The notes under the pieces are model-generated. The model searched no databases. It saw nothing but the letters and a program-made list of their open reading frames with translations, and was not told the DNA's origin. A stretch of DNA of 64,000 bases from the NCBI RefSeq assembly GCF_024345225.1, contig NZ_BROD01000001.1:1116001-1180000 (forward strand), read 5' to 3'. A program made the position numbers and the translations under genes. This DNA comes from Clostridium sp. TW13 (GTDB taxonomy: Bacteria > Bacillota > Clostridia > Clostridiales > Clostridiaceae). Positions 30,564-40,142 of the stretch are shown piece by piece (position 1 is the first letter of the stretch; each line of letters begins with the position of its first letter).

Positions 30564-31823
30564 ATGTTAATGAAAGAACAGGTTGTACATGATAAAAGTC
30601 TTGATAGTACTCTTAGCTTAATGAAAGATGGGTATCTTTTCATTAAAAATAGAATGGATGAATTTCATTGTGGCATATTTGAAACTCATTTACTTGGAGA
30701 AAAAGTAATTTGTATGAGTGGAGAGGAGGCTTCAAAACTTTTTTATAATGAGGAACTTTTTATGAGAAAAGGTGTGGCACCAAAGAGAGTTCAAAAAACA
30801 TTGTTTGGTATGCATACTGTACAATCAATGGATGGCACAGAGCATGCTAAAAGGAAACAACTTTTCATGTCACAGATGACAGAAGCCAATGAAAAAAAAC
30901 TTGCTGACCTTGTAATGAAGGAATGGGAAAATTCAATAAGTAAATGGAAGGGCGCAGAATCAATAGTATTATTTGATGAAGTAAAAGAGATTCTATGCAA
31001 GGTAGCGTGCTTTTGGGCTGGAGTTCCATTAAATGAATCTGATGTAAAGTATAGAGCAGATGATTTTTACTCAATGGTAGATGGATTTGGGGGTGTTGGT
31101 CCTAGATATTGGAAAGGGAAAAGAGCGAGATCTAGAACAGAAGATTGGATAAGAAGTGTAGTAGAGGATGTAAGAACGGGTAGATTGTTAGTAGCCGAAG
31201 GAACACCGCTTTTTGTAATGGCATATCATAGAGAATTTTATGGTGGACTCATGAATTCCCAGATAGCTGCAGTAGAACTTATTAATATATTAAGACCTAT
31301 AGTAGCTATAGCTACATATATTACTTTTGAAGCTTTAGCTTTATATGAAAATCCTGAATGTGAAAGAAGAATATCAGTTGGAGATGAAAAGTATATTAAG
31401 GCTTTTGTCCAAGAAGTTAGACGATTCTATCCCTTTACTCCATTCTTAGGTGCAAGGGCCAAAAAGGATTTCATTTGGAATGACTGTGTGTTTAAGGAAG
31501 GAACTCTGGTATTACTTGATGTTTATGGTACAGATCATGATCATAGGATATGGAATAATCCAGAAGAATTTAAACCTGAGCGTTTTATGGAACGAAAGGA
31601 TCAGCTATTTGATTTTATTCCACAAGGGGGAGGAAACCCTGCAAAAGGGCATAGATGTCCAGGAGAAGGCATTACAATAGAAATCATGAAAACAAGTTTG
31701 GATTTTCTTGTTAATAAGATTGAATTTGTAGTTCCAGAACAGGATTTAAAGTATAGCTTGTCTAGAATTCCTACGTTGCCTAATAGTGGCTTTGTGATAA
31801 AGAACATTAGAAGAAAAATATAA
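30564..31823 (+). CDS. CYP152-type cytochrome P450 (fatty-acid peroxygenase)
   Basis: Hydrogen-peroxide-using fatty-acid hydroxylase family. 419 residues. Heme-thiolate Cys365 lies in G-H-R-C-P-G-E, and the Arg244-Pro245 pair (L-R-P-I-V-A) matches the Arg-Pro that binds the fatty-acid carboxylate in P450-BSbeta. ATG at 30564 follows AAGGAGAGAG; an upstream in-frame extension runs into glycerate kinase and lacks a ribosome binding site. A homologue (CYP152A2) is known in C. acetobutylicum, so presence in an anaerobe is not unprecedented; a peroxide-defence role is plausible. Confidence 0.93.
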   Translation: MLMKEQVVHDKSLDSTLSLMKDGYLFIKNRMDEFHCGIFETHLLGEKVICMSGEEASKLFYNEELFMRKGVAPKRVQKTLFGMHTVQSMDGTEHAKRKQLFMSQMTEANEKKLADLVMKEWENSISKWKGAESIVLFDEVKEILCKVACFWAGVPLNESDVKYRADDFYSMVDGFGGVGPRYWKGKRARSRTEDWIRSVVEDVRTGRLLVAEGTPLFVMAYHREFYGGLMNSQIAAVELINILRPIVAIATYITFEALALYENPECERRISVGDEKYIKAFVQEVRRFYPFTPFLGARAKKDFIWNDCVFKEGTLVLLDVYGTDHDHRIWNNPEEFKPERFMERKDQLFDFIPQGGGNPAKGHRCPGEGITIEIMKTSLDFLVNKIEFVVPEQDLKYSLSRIPTLPNSGFVIKNIRRKI

Positions 31824-31909
31824 TCAGCATTAAATTAATAGTTATTTTATGTTAAAATATATGGGAAATTATTGTTTGAAACATTGTACTTATTTGAGGA
31901 GATGAAAGT

Positions 31910-32452
31910 ATGTTCAAATATGTTGGGGATATAAGTATAATTTCCCATCATATCATAAAAGAGTTTTTAGAAAATAAAGAAGTAGCAATAGATGCAACTT
32001 TAGGTAATGGGTATGATACAGATTTTCTTTCAAATACTTTTAAAAAAGTTTATTCATTCGAAATTCAAAAATCTGCCTGTGATGGATATATTAAAAGAAA
32101 ATCTGATAATGTTACAATAATAAATGATTCCCATCATTTATTAAAACAATATGTGGACGAGCCTGTTGATTGTATTATGTACAATTTGGGATTTTTGCCT
32201 GGTGGAGATAAAAATATTACAACAAAGTGTGAAACATCTTTTACAAGTATAAAAGAAGGGCTTGAGTTGTTAAGTCATGGTGGAATAATGACAATCTGTC
32301 TTTATAGAGGGCATGAAGAAGGAAAAGAAGAAGAAAATATTATTTTACCCTATTTGGGTTTATTGCCTAAATCTAAGTTTGGAGTCATGTATCATAGTTT
32401 TTTTAATAGGAGTGAGGAGTCACCTATTTTAATTGTTGTTGAAAAGAAATAA
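31910..32452 (+). CDS. YtqB/MnmM-type tRNA methyltransferase
   Basis: 180 residues, a small class I SAM-dependent methyltransferase. V-A-I-D-A-T-L-G-N-G-Y-D-T-D-F-L is motif I and M-Y-N-L-G-F-L-P-G-G-D-K is the catalytic-side motif typical of YtqB. YtqB-family members methylate the wobble-uridine side chain of tRNA (mnm5s2U). AGGAGATGAAAGT precedes the ATG. Confidence 0.85.
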   Translation: MFKYVGDISIISHHIIKEFLENKEVAIDATLGNGYDTDFLSNTFKKVYSFEIQKSACDGYIKRKSDNVTIINDSHHLLKQYVDEPVDCIMYNLGFLPGGDKNITTKCETSFTSIKEGLELLSHGGIMTICLYRGHEEGKEEENIILPYLGLLPKSKFGVMYHSFFNRSEESPILIVVEKK

Positions 32453-32483
32453 TATTAATTTAATATAAGTTTGCAACATAGCA

Positions 32484-32520
32484 AGGCTGGTACAAAGTAT
32501 TAATTATTTTGTACCAGCCT
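32484..32520 (+). terminator. hairpin after the methyltransferase gene
   Basis: AGGCTGGTACAAA (32484-32496) pairs perfectly with TTTGTACCAGCCT (32508-32520). No clear T-run follows on the plus strand. Confidence 0.6.
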
Positions 32521-32617
32521 CATTAGTTTATATTTATCATTGCTAATGTAGTATCAGATTGCAAGAACGTAAATATACTAATTAATAGATAAATGAATTG
32601 ATAAATAGGTGATAAAT

Positions 32618-33664
32618 ATGTATCTATCCATACCAGATAGTTTTTTTATGCCAGTTCATTATGTTGATATAGATATATTAGAATTAATTGTTCATAGTAG
32701 ACATTTAAAGAAAGATTATTTCAATAATTTGAATAGGCAAGGAGGATTAGTTATTGGAGTATCTCTACCTAATCAAAGAGAAGAAAGATGGATTAGAGAT
32801 AGACAGGCTATGGAAGCATATGCAAAAGAAAAAAATATTACTATAAAGTTCGAAAGTGCAGATTTTGATGTGAATAAGCAAGTTCAACAAGTAGAAAATT
32901 TGATTTCACAGGGAGTAAATGTATTGATAATTCTACCCTTAGATCCCGTAACAGGAATTGAGCTTGTTGAAAAAGCTCATAAAGCAGGGATTAAGGTAGT
33001 AGATTATGATTTGTTATTAAAAAATAGTGATATAGATGCTTTTGTTGCTTTTAATGGGTTAAGGGTTGGTGAACTGCAAGGACAGTATCTTGTTTCAAAG
33101 GTTCCAAGAGGAAATTATGTTATTATGTCAGGAGACCCAGATGTTAACTTCAAAGAAGGAGCAATGGAATTTATACAGCCTTTAGTTTTTGTAGGCAACA
33201 TAAAGATAGTTGAAGATGCAGTAATTAAAGGATGGGTGCCAAGCATTGCCTATGATGTAGTTAAAGCAGCTTTAGCCAAAAATAATAATAAAATAGATGC
33301 AATATTAGCACCTAATGATGCTACAGCAGGAGCTGCAATTCAAGCGTTGCAAGAACAAGGATTAGCGGGAAAGGTAGCGGTGACAGGGCAAGATGCAGAT
33401 ATAGAAGCTGTTAGAAGAATAATTGAAGGAACTCAGTCAATGACAGTATTTAAAGATACAAGAGAATTAGCAAAAGCTGCAATAGATGTTGCAGTAAAAT
33501 TAGCAGATAATGAAACGTTAGTTACAGATACAACTACAAATAATGGCAAGAGGAATGTACCTACAATTCTAATTCAGCCTATGCTTGTAGATAAAAGCAA
33601 TATAGACAAAGTTCTGATTGACAGTGGCTATTTGAAAAAAGAAGATGTATATCGGGGATACTAG
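32618..33664 (+). CDS. XylF/RbsB-like sugar-binding protein without a recognisable export signal
   Basis: 348 residues. From residue about 45 it is a type-I periplasmic-binding protein (G-V-S-L-P-N-Q-R-E-E-R-W, I-L-P-L-D-P-V-T-G, A-I-L-A-P-N-D-A-T-A-G-A, V-T-G-Q-D-A-D-I-E-A) closest in style to xylose-binding XylF. The first 40 residues are not a normal signal peptide or lipobox and contain no strong membrane span. No permease or ATPase lies beside it. It could be a signalling-type binding protein or a displaced, 5'-truncated copy. AGGTGA precedes the ATG. Confidence 0.8.
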   Translation: MYLSIPDSFFMPVHYVDIDILELIVHSRHLKKDYFNNLNRQGGLVIGVSLPNQREERWIRDRQAMEAYAKEKNITIKFESADFDVNKQVQQVENLISQGVNVLIILPLDPVTGIELVEKAHKAGIKVVDYDLLLKNSDIDAFVAFNGLRVGELQGQYLVSKVPRGNYVIMSGDPDVNFKEGAMEFIQPLVFVGNIKIVEDAVIKGWVPSIAYDVVKAALAKNNNKIDAILAPNDATAGAAIQALQEQGLAGKVAVTGQDADIEAVRRIIEGTQSMTVFKDTRELAKAAIDVAVKLADNETLVTDTTTNNGKRNVPTILIQPMLVDKSNIDKVLIDSGYLKKEDVYRGY

Positions 33665-33701
33665 TTGTTGTAATGATATTTTTGTTATGTAAATTTTTAT
33701 C

Positions 33702-33745
33702 ATAAGCCCATATCAATAAAGATAATTGATATGGGCTTATTTTAT
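33702..33745. terminator. bidirectional terminator
   Basis: A 16-bp perfect stem, ATAAGCCCATATCAAT (33702-33717) with its complement at 33725-33740, followed by TTTT. It lies between convergent genes. Confidence 0.85.
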
Positions 33746-33763
33746 TTATATATAAGCATAGTT

Positions 33764-33970
33764 TTAATAATGTGGTGTAGAGGGATTTAATCCATTTGCG
33801 CGATCAATATTTTCTTCGCTTGGACTATGGTCGGCTTTTGAGTTTGGAAGATAAAGATCCTTTAAAGCTTCAGTTTCATCCTTGCTAGCTCCCTTTGAAT
33901 GTGGATCAGGTGAAATTCCTTCAGGGTAATCTCCTCGTGCTGGAATAGGTGATATTTTTTCTTTATCCAT
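33764..33970 (-). CDS. small hydrophilic protein, unknown
   Basis: 68 residues, acidic, rich in Pro, Ser, Asp and Lys, likely disordered (I-P-A-R-G-D-Y-P-E-G-I-S-P-D-P-H-S). AAGGAGTG lies 8 bp before the ATG at 33970, a good argument that it is translated. The spore gene downstream hints at a sporulation link, but this is a guess. Confidence 0.55.
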   Translation of the reverse strand: MDKEKISPIPARGDYPEGISPDPHSKGASKDETEALKDLYLPNSKADHSPSEENIDRANGLNPSTPHY

Positions 33971-34454
33971 AATAATCACTCCTTATATGATGATTTTGAA
34001 AAATTGAATTTAATATTTTGGAGAAAAACGTAACTAAGAATTTAATTTAGTTACATAATTATTATTTGAAATATAAACTTATTAATACGAGAAATATTTA
34101 GGGTTTAATTAGAATTATGGCAGATTTTCTTAATAATTTCTTCGTAGTTTATATATAGGAATTAAGAAATACTTTTCATCAAAGTCATGTTATGAATAAG
34201 TAAGAGATAATAGTAAAAAAGCAGAGTTTAAGATTTACAAGTTTAATTGTTATGTAAATGCCTAAAGAAAAATATTTAAGACTTCATAGAAGTATTAATG
34301 TACCAAAGTATATGGAAAAAAGAAAAAAAGCTAATCTTATCTAAAAAAAGCTCTTTAATACTATGTTTTCCATCATTTAAATAGATTATATTTTTTCAAA
34401 ATGCTAAAGATAATAGCATCCAATAAATAATTAACTAAAGGAGGACGATGTATT
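33971..34454. other. AT-rich intergenic stretch
   Basis: I see no gene and no convincing RNA structure. It must hold promoters for the minus-strand gene at 33970 and for the spore-protein gene at 34455 (expected sigma-G type); no site could be assigned with confidence. Confidence 0.4.
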
Positions 34455-34661
34455 ATGGCATCAAACAATAGTGGATCAAACAGAACTTTAGTACCAGGAG
34501 CAAAACAAGGTTTAAACGCATTAAAAACTGAGGTTGCATCAGAAGTTGGATTAAGTGATTATGAAACTCTAGATAAGGGAAACCTTTCTTCTAGACAAAA
34601 TGGAACTGTAGGTGGATACATGGTTAAACACATGATAGAAACTTACGAACAAGGACTATAA
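34455..34661 (+). CDS. alpha/beta-type small acid-soluble spore protein
   Basis: 68 residues, coating and protecting spore DNA. L-K-T-E-V-A-S-E-V-G-L (containing the germination-protease site, T-E-V-A-S-E) and the C-terminal G-x-V-G-G-Y-M-V-K-H-M-I-E match the family. Ribosome binding site AAAGGAGGA. Monocistronic, with its own terminator. Marks the host as an endospore former. Confidence 0.95.
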   Translation: MASNNSGSNRTLVPGAKQGLNALKTEVASEVGLSDYETLDKGNLSSRQNGTVGGYMVKHMIETYEQGL

Positions 34662-34694
34662 AAACTAAATAAATAATAAAAATAAAAAATATAT

Positions 34695-34738
34695 AAAAAC
34701 TGTATTGCTTAGCTTTTAGCTAGGTAATACAGTTTTTT
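34695..34738 (+). terminator. spore-protein gene terminator
   Basis: AAAACTGTATT pairs with AATACAGTTTT with an inner TTAGC/GCTAG stem, followed by six T. Confidence 0.85.
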
Positions 34739-34908
34739 CTTTTATGCAATAAATTCAGATAAGATAGTTGGATTAAGTTGAATTAACGATTATTATTGTT
34801 ATATATGTTACAATATGTAATAATATATTGAATGTAAAACAAATGAATTTAAATTTTACAATAATCAAAAAATAGTTTAGTTAAAAATAACTAATGAGGA
34901 GTGATTTC

Positions 34909-37900
34909 ATGCTAAAAAGCAATTTTATTAATAAATCGTACAAAAATAAGTTAAGAGCAACTTATGCATTGCTTATGTTTGGAATCTTAATGGTATTGAG
35001 TATTTTCATGTATTTCCAGCTAAACATAAAAATGAAGCCAATTATAGGAGGAATGGGAAACCATGTTATTGATAGTAAAGTTAGTTGTTTAGGTTATGAG
35101 TTTGATGAACAGCGTAAATTACTAGAGTTACTCAGTAGCACTCAACCATTTAAAAATGGTGATATTTCAACTATTAAAAAAGAAATTGATAATCAAATGA
35201 GCAAGCATAAAGATTTTATATTAGAAATTAGGTATAAGTCATCAACAGGTGAGGAGTATGATTATAATAAATATAACATAAAGGCATCTAGTGATTATGA
35301 AAAGCAATTATCTAATAGCGAAGGTATTTCAGTTAATTCTAAAACAATTTATAATGAAAAGTTAGGACAGTATGTAGTTTTTGCAGGTATAAAAGTTTTA
35401 GATGATGATGGAAAAGCGAAAGGAACTCTTAGTGTTTGCGTTAGTGTTAAAGGAGTTATAGAATCTCTAAGTAAAACGAAAATTGAAAAGTTAGATAAAA
35501 TGTGGATTTTGGATTCAGTTGGAAATGTAGTTGCAAAGACAAATGTACAGAAGAATCCTACAATTGATATTGAAAATTTTAAAAAAGACATTAATAGTAA
35601 TAATTTTGGAGAAATAGCATCTATAAACTCTAAAGATAGCCAAAATAGTTTTGTATATGCAAAAATTCCTAACACTGAAAATCTATATTTGGTCACCAAT
35701 ATGGAGGAGCATGGAAGTTTTGCGAATGCAATGAAATTTATATTAATTATTTTTCTTACAATTACTATTTGTATCTCTGCTTTGATTTTTATTATTGCAA
35801 ATAAGATGACCAATTTTGTTACAAAACCATTAACTCGAATGGTAGAGATTATTGAAAAATCAGATACTGTTAATTATATTGAGATTCCTGATGACCTTAA
35901 GAGAAGTAAAGATGAAATAGGAATACTTGCTAGTACTATTGATAAAATGGCTAATAATATTAGAAATAACTTAAAGGCACTTAATAATGAGATTAATGAA
36001 CGTAAAAAGGCTGAAGAAAATCTAATTGTTTTAAATGATGAATTGGAATGCCATGTACAAGAGAGAACTAAGGAATTAATTGAAGCGACTACCAACTTAA
36101 CTATCTCTGAAGATAGATTTAAAATTGCTATGGAATCTTCGCATATTGGTGTATATGATATGGATTGTGTTAGTAATGTATTTATAGTAAATAGTGTATT
36201 TCTTGAATTAATTAATGCTCCACAATATAGGCAATGCATTGAAGAAGGCGTAGATTGGATCAGGTGTGATGGAGATTTTGAGGAGTATATATTTGAAGAA
36301 GATATATTAAACAACATAAAATTATGTGCAGATAATTTACCCTCAGTGGGACAGGAGTATCACAAAGAATTTAGGTTAAAATCAGATCCAAATACCTGGC
36401 TTTCATTTACTGGACAAACTATAGAAGACGAATTTGGAAAGTTAATAAGGTTTGTAGGTATATTACAAAACATATCTGGAATTAAAAGAAATGAAGTAGA
36501 GCTTAAGAATGCCAAGGAAGTAGCAGAAGAAGCAAGCTTAGCTAAAAGTCAATTTTTAGCGAACATGAGCCATGAAATTAGAACACCTATGAATGCTATT
36601 ATGGGCCTTACTCATTTAATGGGACAATCTGAAATAAATGAGTCTCAAAAGAATTATTTATCCAAGATAGAATCTTCATCAAAGTTATTACTTAGAATTA
36701 TTAATGATATTTTAGATTTTTCCAAAATTGAAGCTGGAAAGTTAGCAGTGGAGAATATTAACTTTAGTTTGTATAAGGTATTTGAGAATGTATCAAATTT
36801 ATATACAGATTCAGCAATTAATAAAGGTATTGAAATTAATTTTGATATAGAAGAAGGAGTGCCGGATGTATTAAAAGGAGATCCTCTTCGTTTAGAACAG
36901 ATAATAGCTAATTTGACTACAAATGCAATTAAGTTCACAAGTAAAGGGACAGTGAATGTTTCAGCTAAAGTTTCTGAGGAACAGGAAAATAAGATTAAGT
37001 TACACTTTAGTGTTGCTGATACAGGAATTGGGTTGACTAAGGAGCAAATAACAAAATTATTTACAGCATTTACTCAAGCAGATAATTCTACAACAAGGAA
37101 ATATGGTGGAACAGGTCTTGGATTGACAATTTCAAAGCAATTAGTAGAACTTATGAATGGAGATATTTGGGTAGAAAGTGAATATGGACAAGGATCTACT
37201 TTTAACTTTACTATACAGTGTGATAAGGTTTCTAGCGTAATAACTCCAAATTATGAAAAGTATCCTGATTTGCAGAATAAAAAAGTATTAATTATTGATC
37301 ATAATAAAACTTCATTAATGGTACTTGAACGTATGCTAAAATCATTTAAATTTAAAGTAACAGCAATTAATAGCCCATTTAAAGCTATTGAGTTACTAAA
37401 AAAAGAGAACTTTGATTTACTCTTTATAGATTTTAATTTGCCAGAGTTATCAGGAATTGATTTGTATAAGAGGTTAATAGTTAATACGGAAATTGATGTG
37501 CCTAACACCATATTTATAAGTGCCATAGGTCGTGAAAGTTATTATAATCAGGCAAATCAATTAGGTATTAAAAACTTTCTTATTAAACCTATTAATCAAT
37601 CGCTATTATTTGATGCTGTAATAAATGTTTTTAAATTATCTTCGGATGATGAGAACAATATAAAGGCTGAGAAAGAGATAGGGATAGATTCTAATGGCGT
37701 AAATAATAAAAAGTTTGAAGAGTTGTTAAAAGATAAGAGAATATTAGTGGTAGAGGATAATGATATAAACCAATTGGTTGCAAAAGATATCTTGGAACAA
37801 GTTGGTGTTCATGTAAATATTGCAAACAATGGTGAAGAGGCAATCAAATATGTTAATGCTAATAAATTCGATATGGTTCTTATGGACATGCAAATGCCAA

Positions 37901-38739
37901 TTATGGATGGTTATCAAGCTACTAAAATTTTAAGAGAAAGCTATCCAAGTTCAGAGCTTCCTATTATAGCAATGACAGCTAATGCACTAGAGGGTGATCG
38001 TGAAAAGAGTATAGAATGTGGTATGAATGATTATATTTCAAAACCTATTGATCCAGAATGGTTGTTTACAACATTAGCTAAGTGGTTGGCGCCAAATGAC
38101 AATAAAAATATTGAAAAGCCTTTAAAGAAAATTATTAATGAGGAAACTAAAATTTTAGCTTTTGATAAAACATTAATTCGTTTTGGTAATAAGGAAGAGT
38201 TCTATTGTGATTTATTGAAAAGATATCAGGATAGTTATACAAACTTGCAAAAAGAGTTTTGGAATATGATACTAAATGAAAAATACGATGATGCTAAACG
38301 ATATATTCACAGCCTTAAAGGTGTTACAGGGAATATAGGAGCCATGAAGCTTAATAAATTTGTAGTTAAGTTTGAAGAGGATTATGAATCTTATGATGAT
38401 GAAAGCTTAAAGAAAAATCTTGTGATACTTTCTGCATTAAATGAGGAATTACTAAATGAAATTATACAAATTTTACACAAAGACCAGTTAGAAGAAAATC
38501 AAGTGATTTCTAATTTTGATGTGTATGAAGCTTTGGTTAAATTACTGGAAGATTTACAAAAAGCTCGTGCTAAAGAAGTAAAGGAAAGTATGAATAATTT
38601 AGTAGTCAATACTAAAGATATTAATTCGTTGCCTCAAATTGGAGAAATAAAGAAGCTTGTAGACCGCTATCGTTTCAAAGAGGCTAAGGTAATGGTTGAG
38701 GAACTAATAGAAGTTGTAAAGGAGCAAAATAATGGATAG
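34909..38739 (+). CDS. hybrid sensor histidine kinase with two receivers and an Hpt domain
   Basis: 1276 residues. TM1 at about 15-38, extracellular Cache-type sensor to about 275, TM2 at about 280-303, HAMP and coiled coil (to about 390), PAS/PAC (about 400-525), HisKA with His555 in N-M-S-H-E-I-R-T-P-M-N-A, HATPase_c (about 660-770), receiver 1 with Asp841, receiver 2 with Asp993 (L-M-D-M-Q-M-P-I-M-D-G), and Hpt with His1134 (I-H-S-L-K-G-V-T-G-N). A full phosphorelay in one chain. GAGGAGTG precedes the ATG at 34909. The stop overlaps the next gene by 8 bp, so the HD-GYP regulator is the probable output. Confidence 0.94.
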   Translation: MLKSNFINKSYKNKLRATYALLMFGILMVLSIFMYFQLNIKMKPIIGGMGNHVIDSKVSCLGYEFDEQRKLLELLSSTQPFKNGDISTIKKEIDNQMSKHKDFILEIRYKSSTGEEYDYNKYNIKASSDYEKQLSNSEGISVNSKTIYNEKLGQYVVFAGIKVLDDDGKAKGTLSVCVSVKGVIESLSKTKIEKLDKMWILDSVGNVVAKTNVQKNPTIDIENFKKDINSNNFGEIASINSKDSQNSFVYAKIPNTENLYLVTNMEEHGSFANAMKFILIIFLTITICISALIFIIANKMTNFVTKPLTRMVEIIEKSDTVNYIEIPDDLKRSKDEIGILASTIDKMANNIRNNLKALNNEINERKKAEENLIVLNDELECHVQERTKELIEATTNLTISEDRFKIAMESSHIGVYDMDCVSNVFIVNSVFLELINAPQYRQCIEEGVDWIRCDGDFEEYIFEEDILNNIKLCADNLPSVGQEYHKEFRLKSDPNTWLSFTGQTIEDEFGKLIRFVGILQNISGIKRNEVELKNAKEVAEEASLAKSQFLANMSHEIRTPMNAIMGLTHLMGQSEINESQKNYLSKIESSSKLLLRIINDILDFSKIEAGKLAVENINFSLYKVFENVSNLYTDSAINKGIEINFDIEEGVPDVLKGDPLRLEQIIANLTTNAIKFTSKGTVNVSAKVSEEQENKIKLHFSVADTGIGLTKEQITKLFTAFTQADNSTTRKYGGTGLGLTISKQLVELMNGDIWVESEYGQGSTFNFTIQCDKVSSVITPNYEKYPDLQNKKVLIIDHNKTSLMVLERMLKSFKFKVTAINSPFKAIELLKKENFDLLFIDFNLPELSGIDLYKRLIVNTEIDVPNTIFISAIGRESYYNQANQLGIKNFLIKPINQSLLFDAVINVFKLSSDDENNIKAEKEIGIDSNGVNNKKFEELLKDKRILVVEDNDINQLVAKDILEQVGVHVNIANNGEEAIKYVNANKFDMVLMDMQMPIMDGYQATKILRESYPSSELPIIAMTANALEGDREKSIECGMNDYISKPIDPEWLFTTLAKWLAPNDNKNIEKPLKKIINEETKILAFDKTLIRFGNKEEFYCDLLKRYQDSYTNLQKEFWNMILNEKYDDAKRYIHSLKGVTGNIGAMKLNKFVVKFEEDYESYDDESLKKNLVILSALNEELLNEIIQILHKDQLEENQVISNFDVYEALVKLLEDLQKARAKEVKESMNNLVVNTKDINSLPQIGEIKKLVDRYRFKEAKVMVEELIEVVKEQNNG

Positions 38740-39811
38740 ACAAAAAACAATAATGATAGTAGAAGATACAGAAATGAATATTGATATTTTAGTGGAAGCA
38801 CTTCAAGATGAATATGAATTAATTGTTGCTATCAATGGTGCAGAGGCTCTTGAACTAGCTGAAGAACAAAAACCAGATTTAATTCTTTTAGATATTATGA
38901 TGCCAGAAATGGATGGATACGAAGTTTTAAAAAGACTAAAGGAAACTTCAGAGTTAAACCATATACCTGTGATTTTGCTGTCTGCAATAACTGATAGCGA
39001 TTCAAAATTCAAAGGTTTTTCTTTAGGTGCAGTGGATTATGTAACTAAGCCTTTTGAAATTATTGAAGTGAAAGCTAGGGTTAAGACTCAACTTAAGCTA
39101 GAAGATGCACGATTAATGCTAGAGGGTCAAAATATTATTTTAGAGCAAAAGGTTAAAGAGAGAACTGAACTCATTGAAAAAACTAATTTTGCTACTATAT
39201 ATTGCTTAGCAGCTTTAGCTGAAACAAGAGATCCTGAAACTGGTCAGCATATAAAAAGAACGCAGAAATATATAAGAGAATTAGCATTGGAATTACGCAG
39301 CAATAAAGAATATGAAGATGTGCTTACAGACGAATACATAGAACTTCTTTATAAATCAGCGCCATTACATGATATTGGAAAGGTGGGAGTAAAGGATAGT
39401 ATTTTACTTAAGCCAGGAAAACTTACAGATGAAGAATTTGAAGAAATGAAAAAACATACAATTTATGGTGGAGAATCATTAATGGTTGGTATAAAAGAAT
39501 TAGGAGAGGAATCCTTCTTAACCTTAGCTAAGGAGATTGCATTAACTCATCATGAAAAGTGGGATGGCTCCGGATACCCAAGAGGATTATCAAATAAAGA
39601 TATCCCGATATCTGGTCGACTTATGGCACTTAGTGATGTGTATGATGCTCTTATCAGTAAAAGAGTTTATAAGGGAGCATTTACCCATGAAGATGCTAAG
39701 GCTATTATTCTTGAAGGAAGAGGAACTCATTTTGATCCGGATGTAGTTGACGCTTTTATAAGCAGAGAAGATAAATTTATAGAGATTATGGAACAATTTA
39801 AAGATTGTTAA
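38732..39811 (+). CDS. response regulator with HD-GYP phosphodiesterase domain
   Basis: 359 residues: receiver with Asp54 (L-L-D-I-M-M-P-E-M-D-G), a short coiled coil (about 130-150) and HD-GYP with His213-Asp214 (L-H-D-I-G-K-V-G) and G281-Y282-P283 (W-D-G-S-G-Y-P-R-G-L). Predicted to hydrolyse cyclic-di-GMP when phosphorylated. Overlaps the kinase gene by 8 bp, with AAAGGAG inside the kinase tail. Confidence 0.94.
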   Translation: MDRQKTIMIVEDTEMNIDILVEALQDEYELIVAINGAEALELAEEQKPDLILLDIMMPEMDGYEVLKRLKETSELNHIPVILLSAITDSDSKFKGFSLGAVDYVTKPFEIIEVKARVKTQLKLEDARLMLEGQNIILEQKVKERTELIEKTNFATIYCLAALAETRDPETGQHIKRTQKYIRELALELRSNKEYEDVLTDEYIELLYKSAPLHDIGKVGVKDSILLKPGKLTDEEFEEMKKHTIYGGESLMVGIKELGEESFLTLAKEIALTHHEKWDGSGYPRGLSNKDIPISGRLMALSDVYDALISKRVYKGAFTHEDAKAIILEGRGTHFDPDVVDAFISREDKFIEIMEQFKDC

Positions 39812-39892
39812 TGTTCAGGTATCTGTTCGTGATTTATGGCATCATAAATTAAGGAATCTTTGATAGAGAAAAATGATATTATAAAATGTTTC

Positions 39893-39928
39893 AAAAGAAG
39901 CTTAGGTTTTGTTCTAGGCTTCTTTTAT
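39893..39928 (+). terminator. terminator after the HD-GYP gene
   Basis: AAAAGAAGC-T-TAG (39893-39905) pairs with CTA-G-GCTTCTTTT (39914-39926). Confidence 0.75.
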
Positions 39929-40054
39929 TATGATTAAAAATCAAAAGAAATAATTAATATTAATGTATAAATAGCATGGTTTCTATTGAAATTTTATTTT
40001 ATAAATAACTTGCATTATTTTTCGACATAATTTATAATGAGAATCAAGTTAAAT

Positions 40055-40069
40055 TGATAATTGTTATCA
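40055..40069. promoter_or_regulatory. Fur-type operator upstream of the iron permease
   Basis: TGATAATTGTTATCA fits the 7-1-7 Fur box (TGATAAT-N-ATTATCA) with one mismatch and lies 74 bp before the permease start. Predicts iron repression. Confidence 0.7.
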
Positions 40070-40142
40070 ATTGCGAGCGCCTTAACAAGAAATATTTAAC
40101 TTAGATTAAAATTTAATTAACAAAAGATAAGGAAGTGATATT

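Larger units (their letters stand above)
39812..40142. other. intergenic region with terminator and Fur-like box
   Basis: No gene is seen. It contains the terminator at 39893-39927 and the Fur-like operator at 40055-40069, listed separately. Confidence 0.6.
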
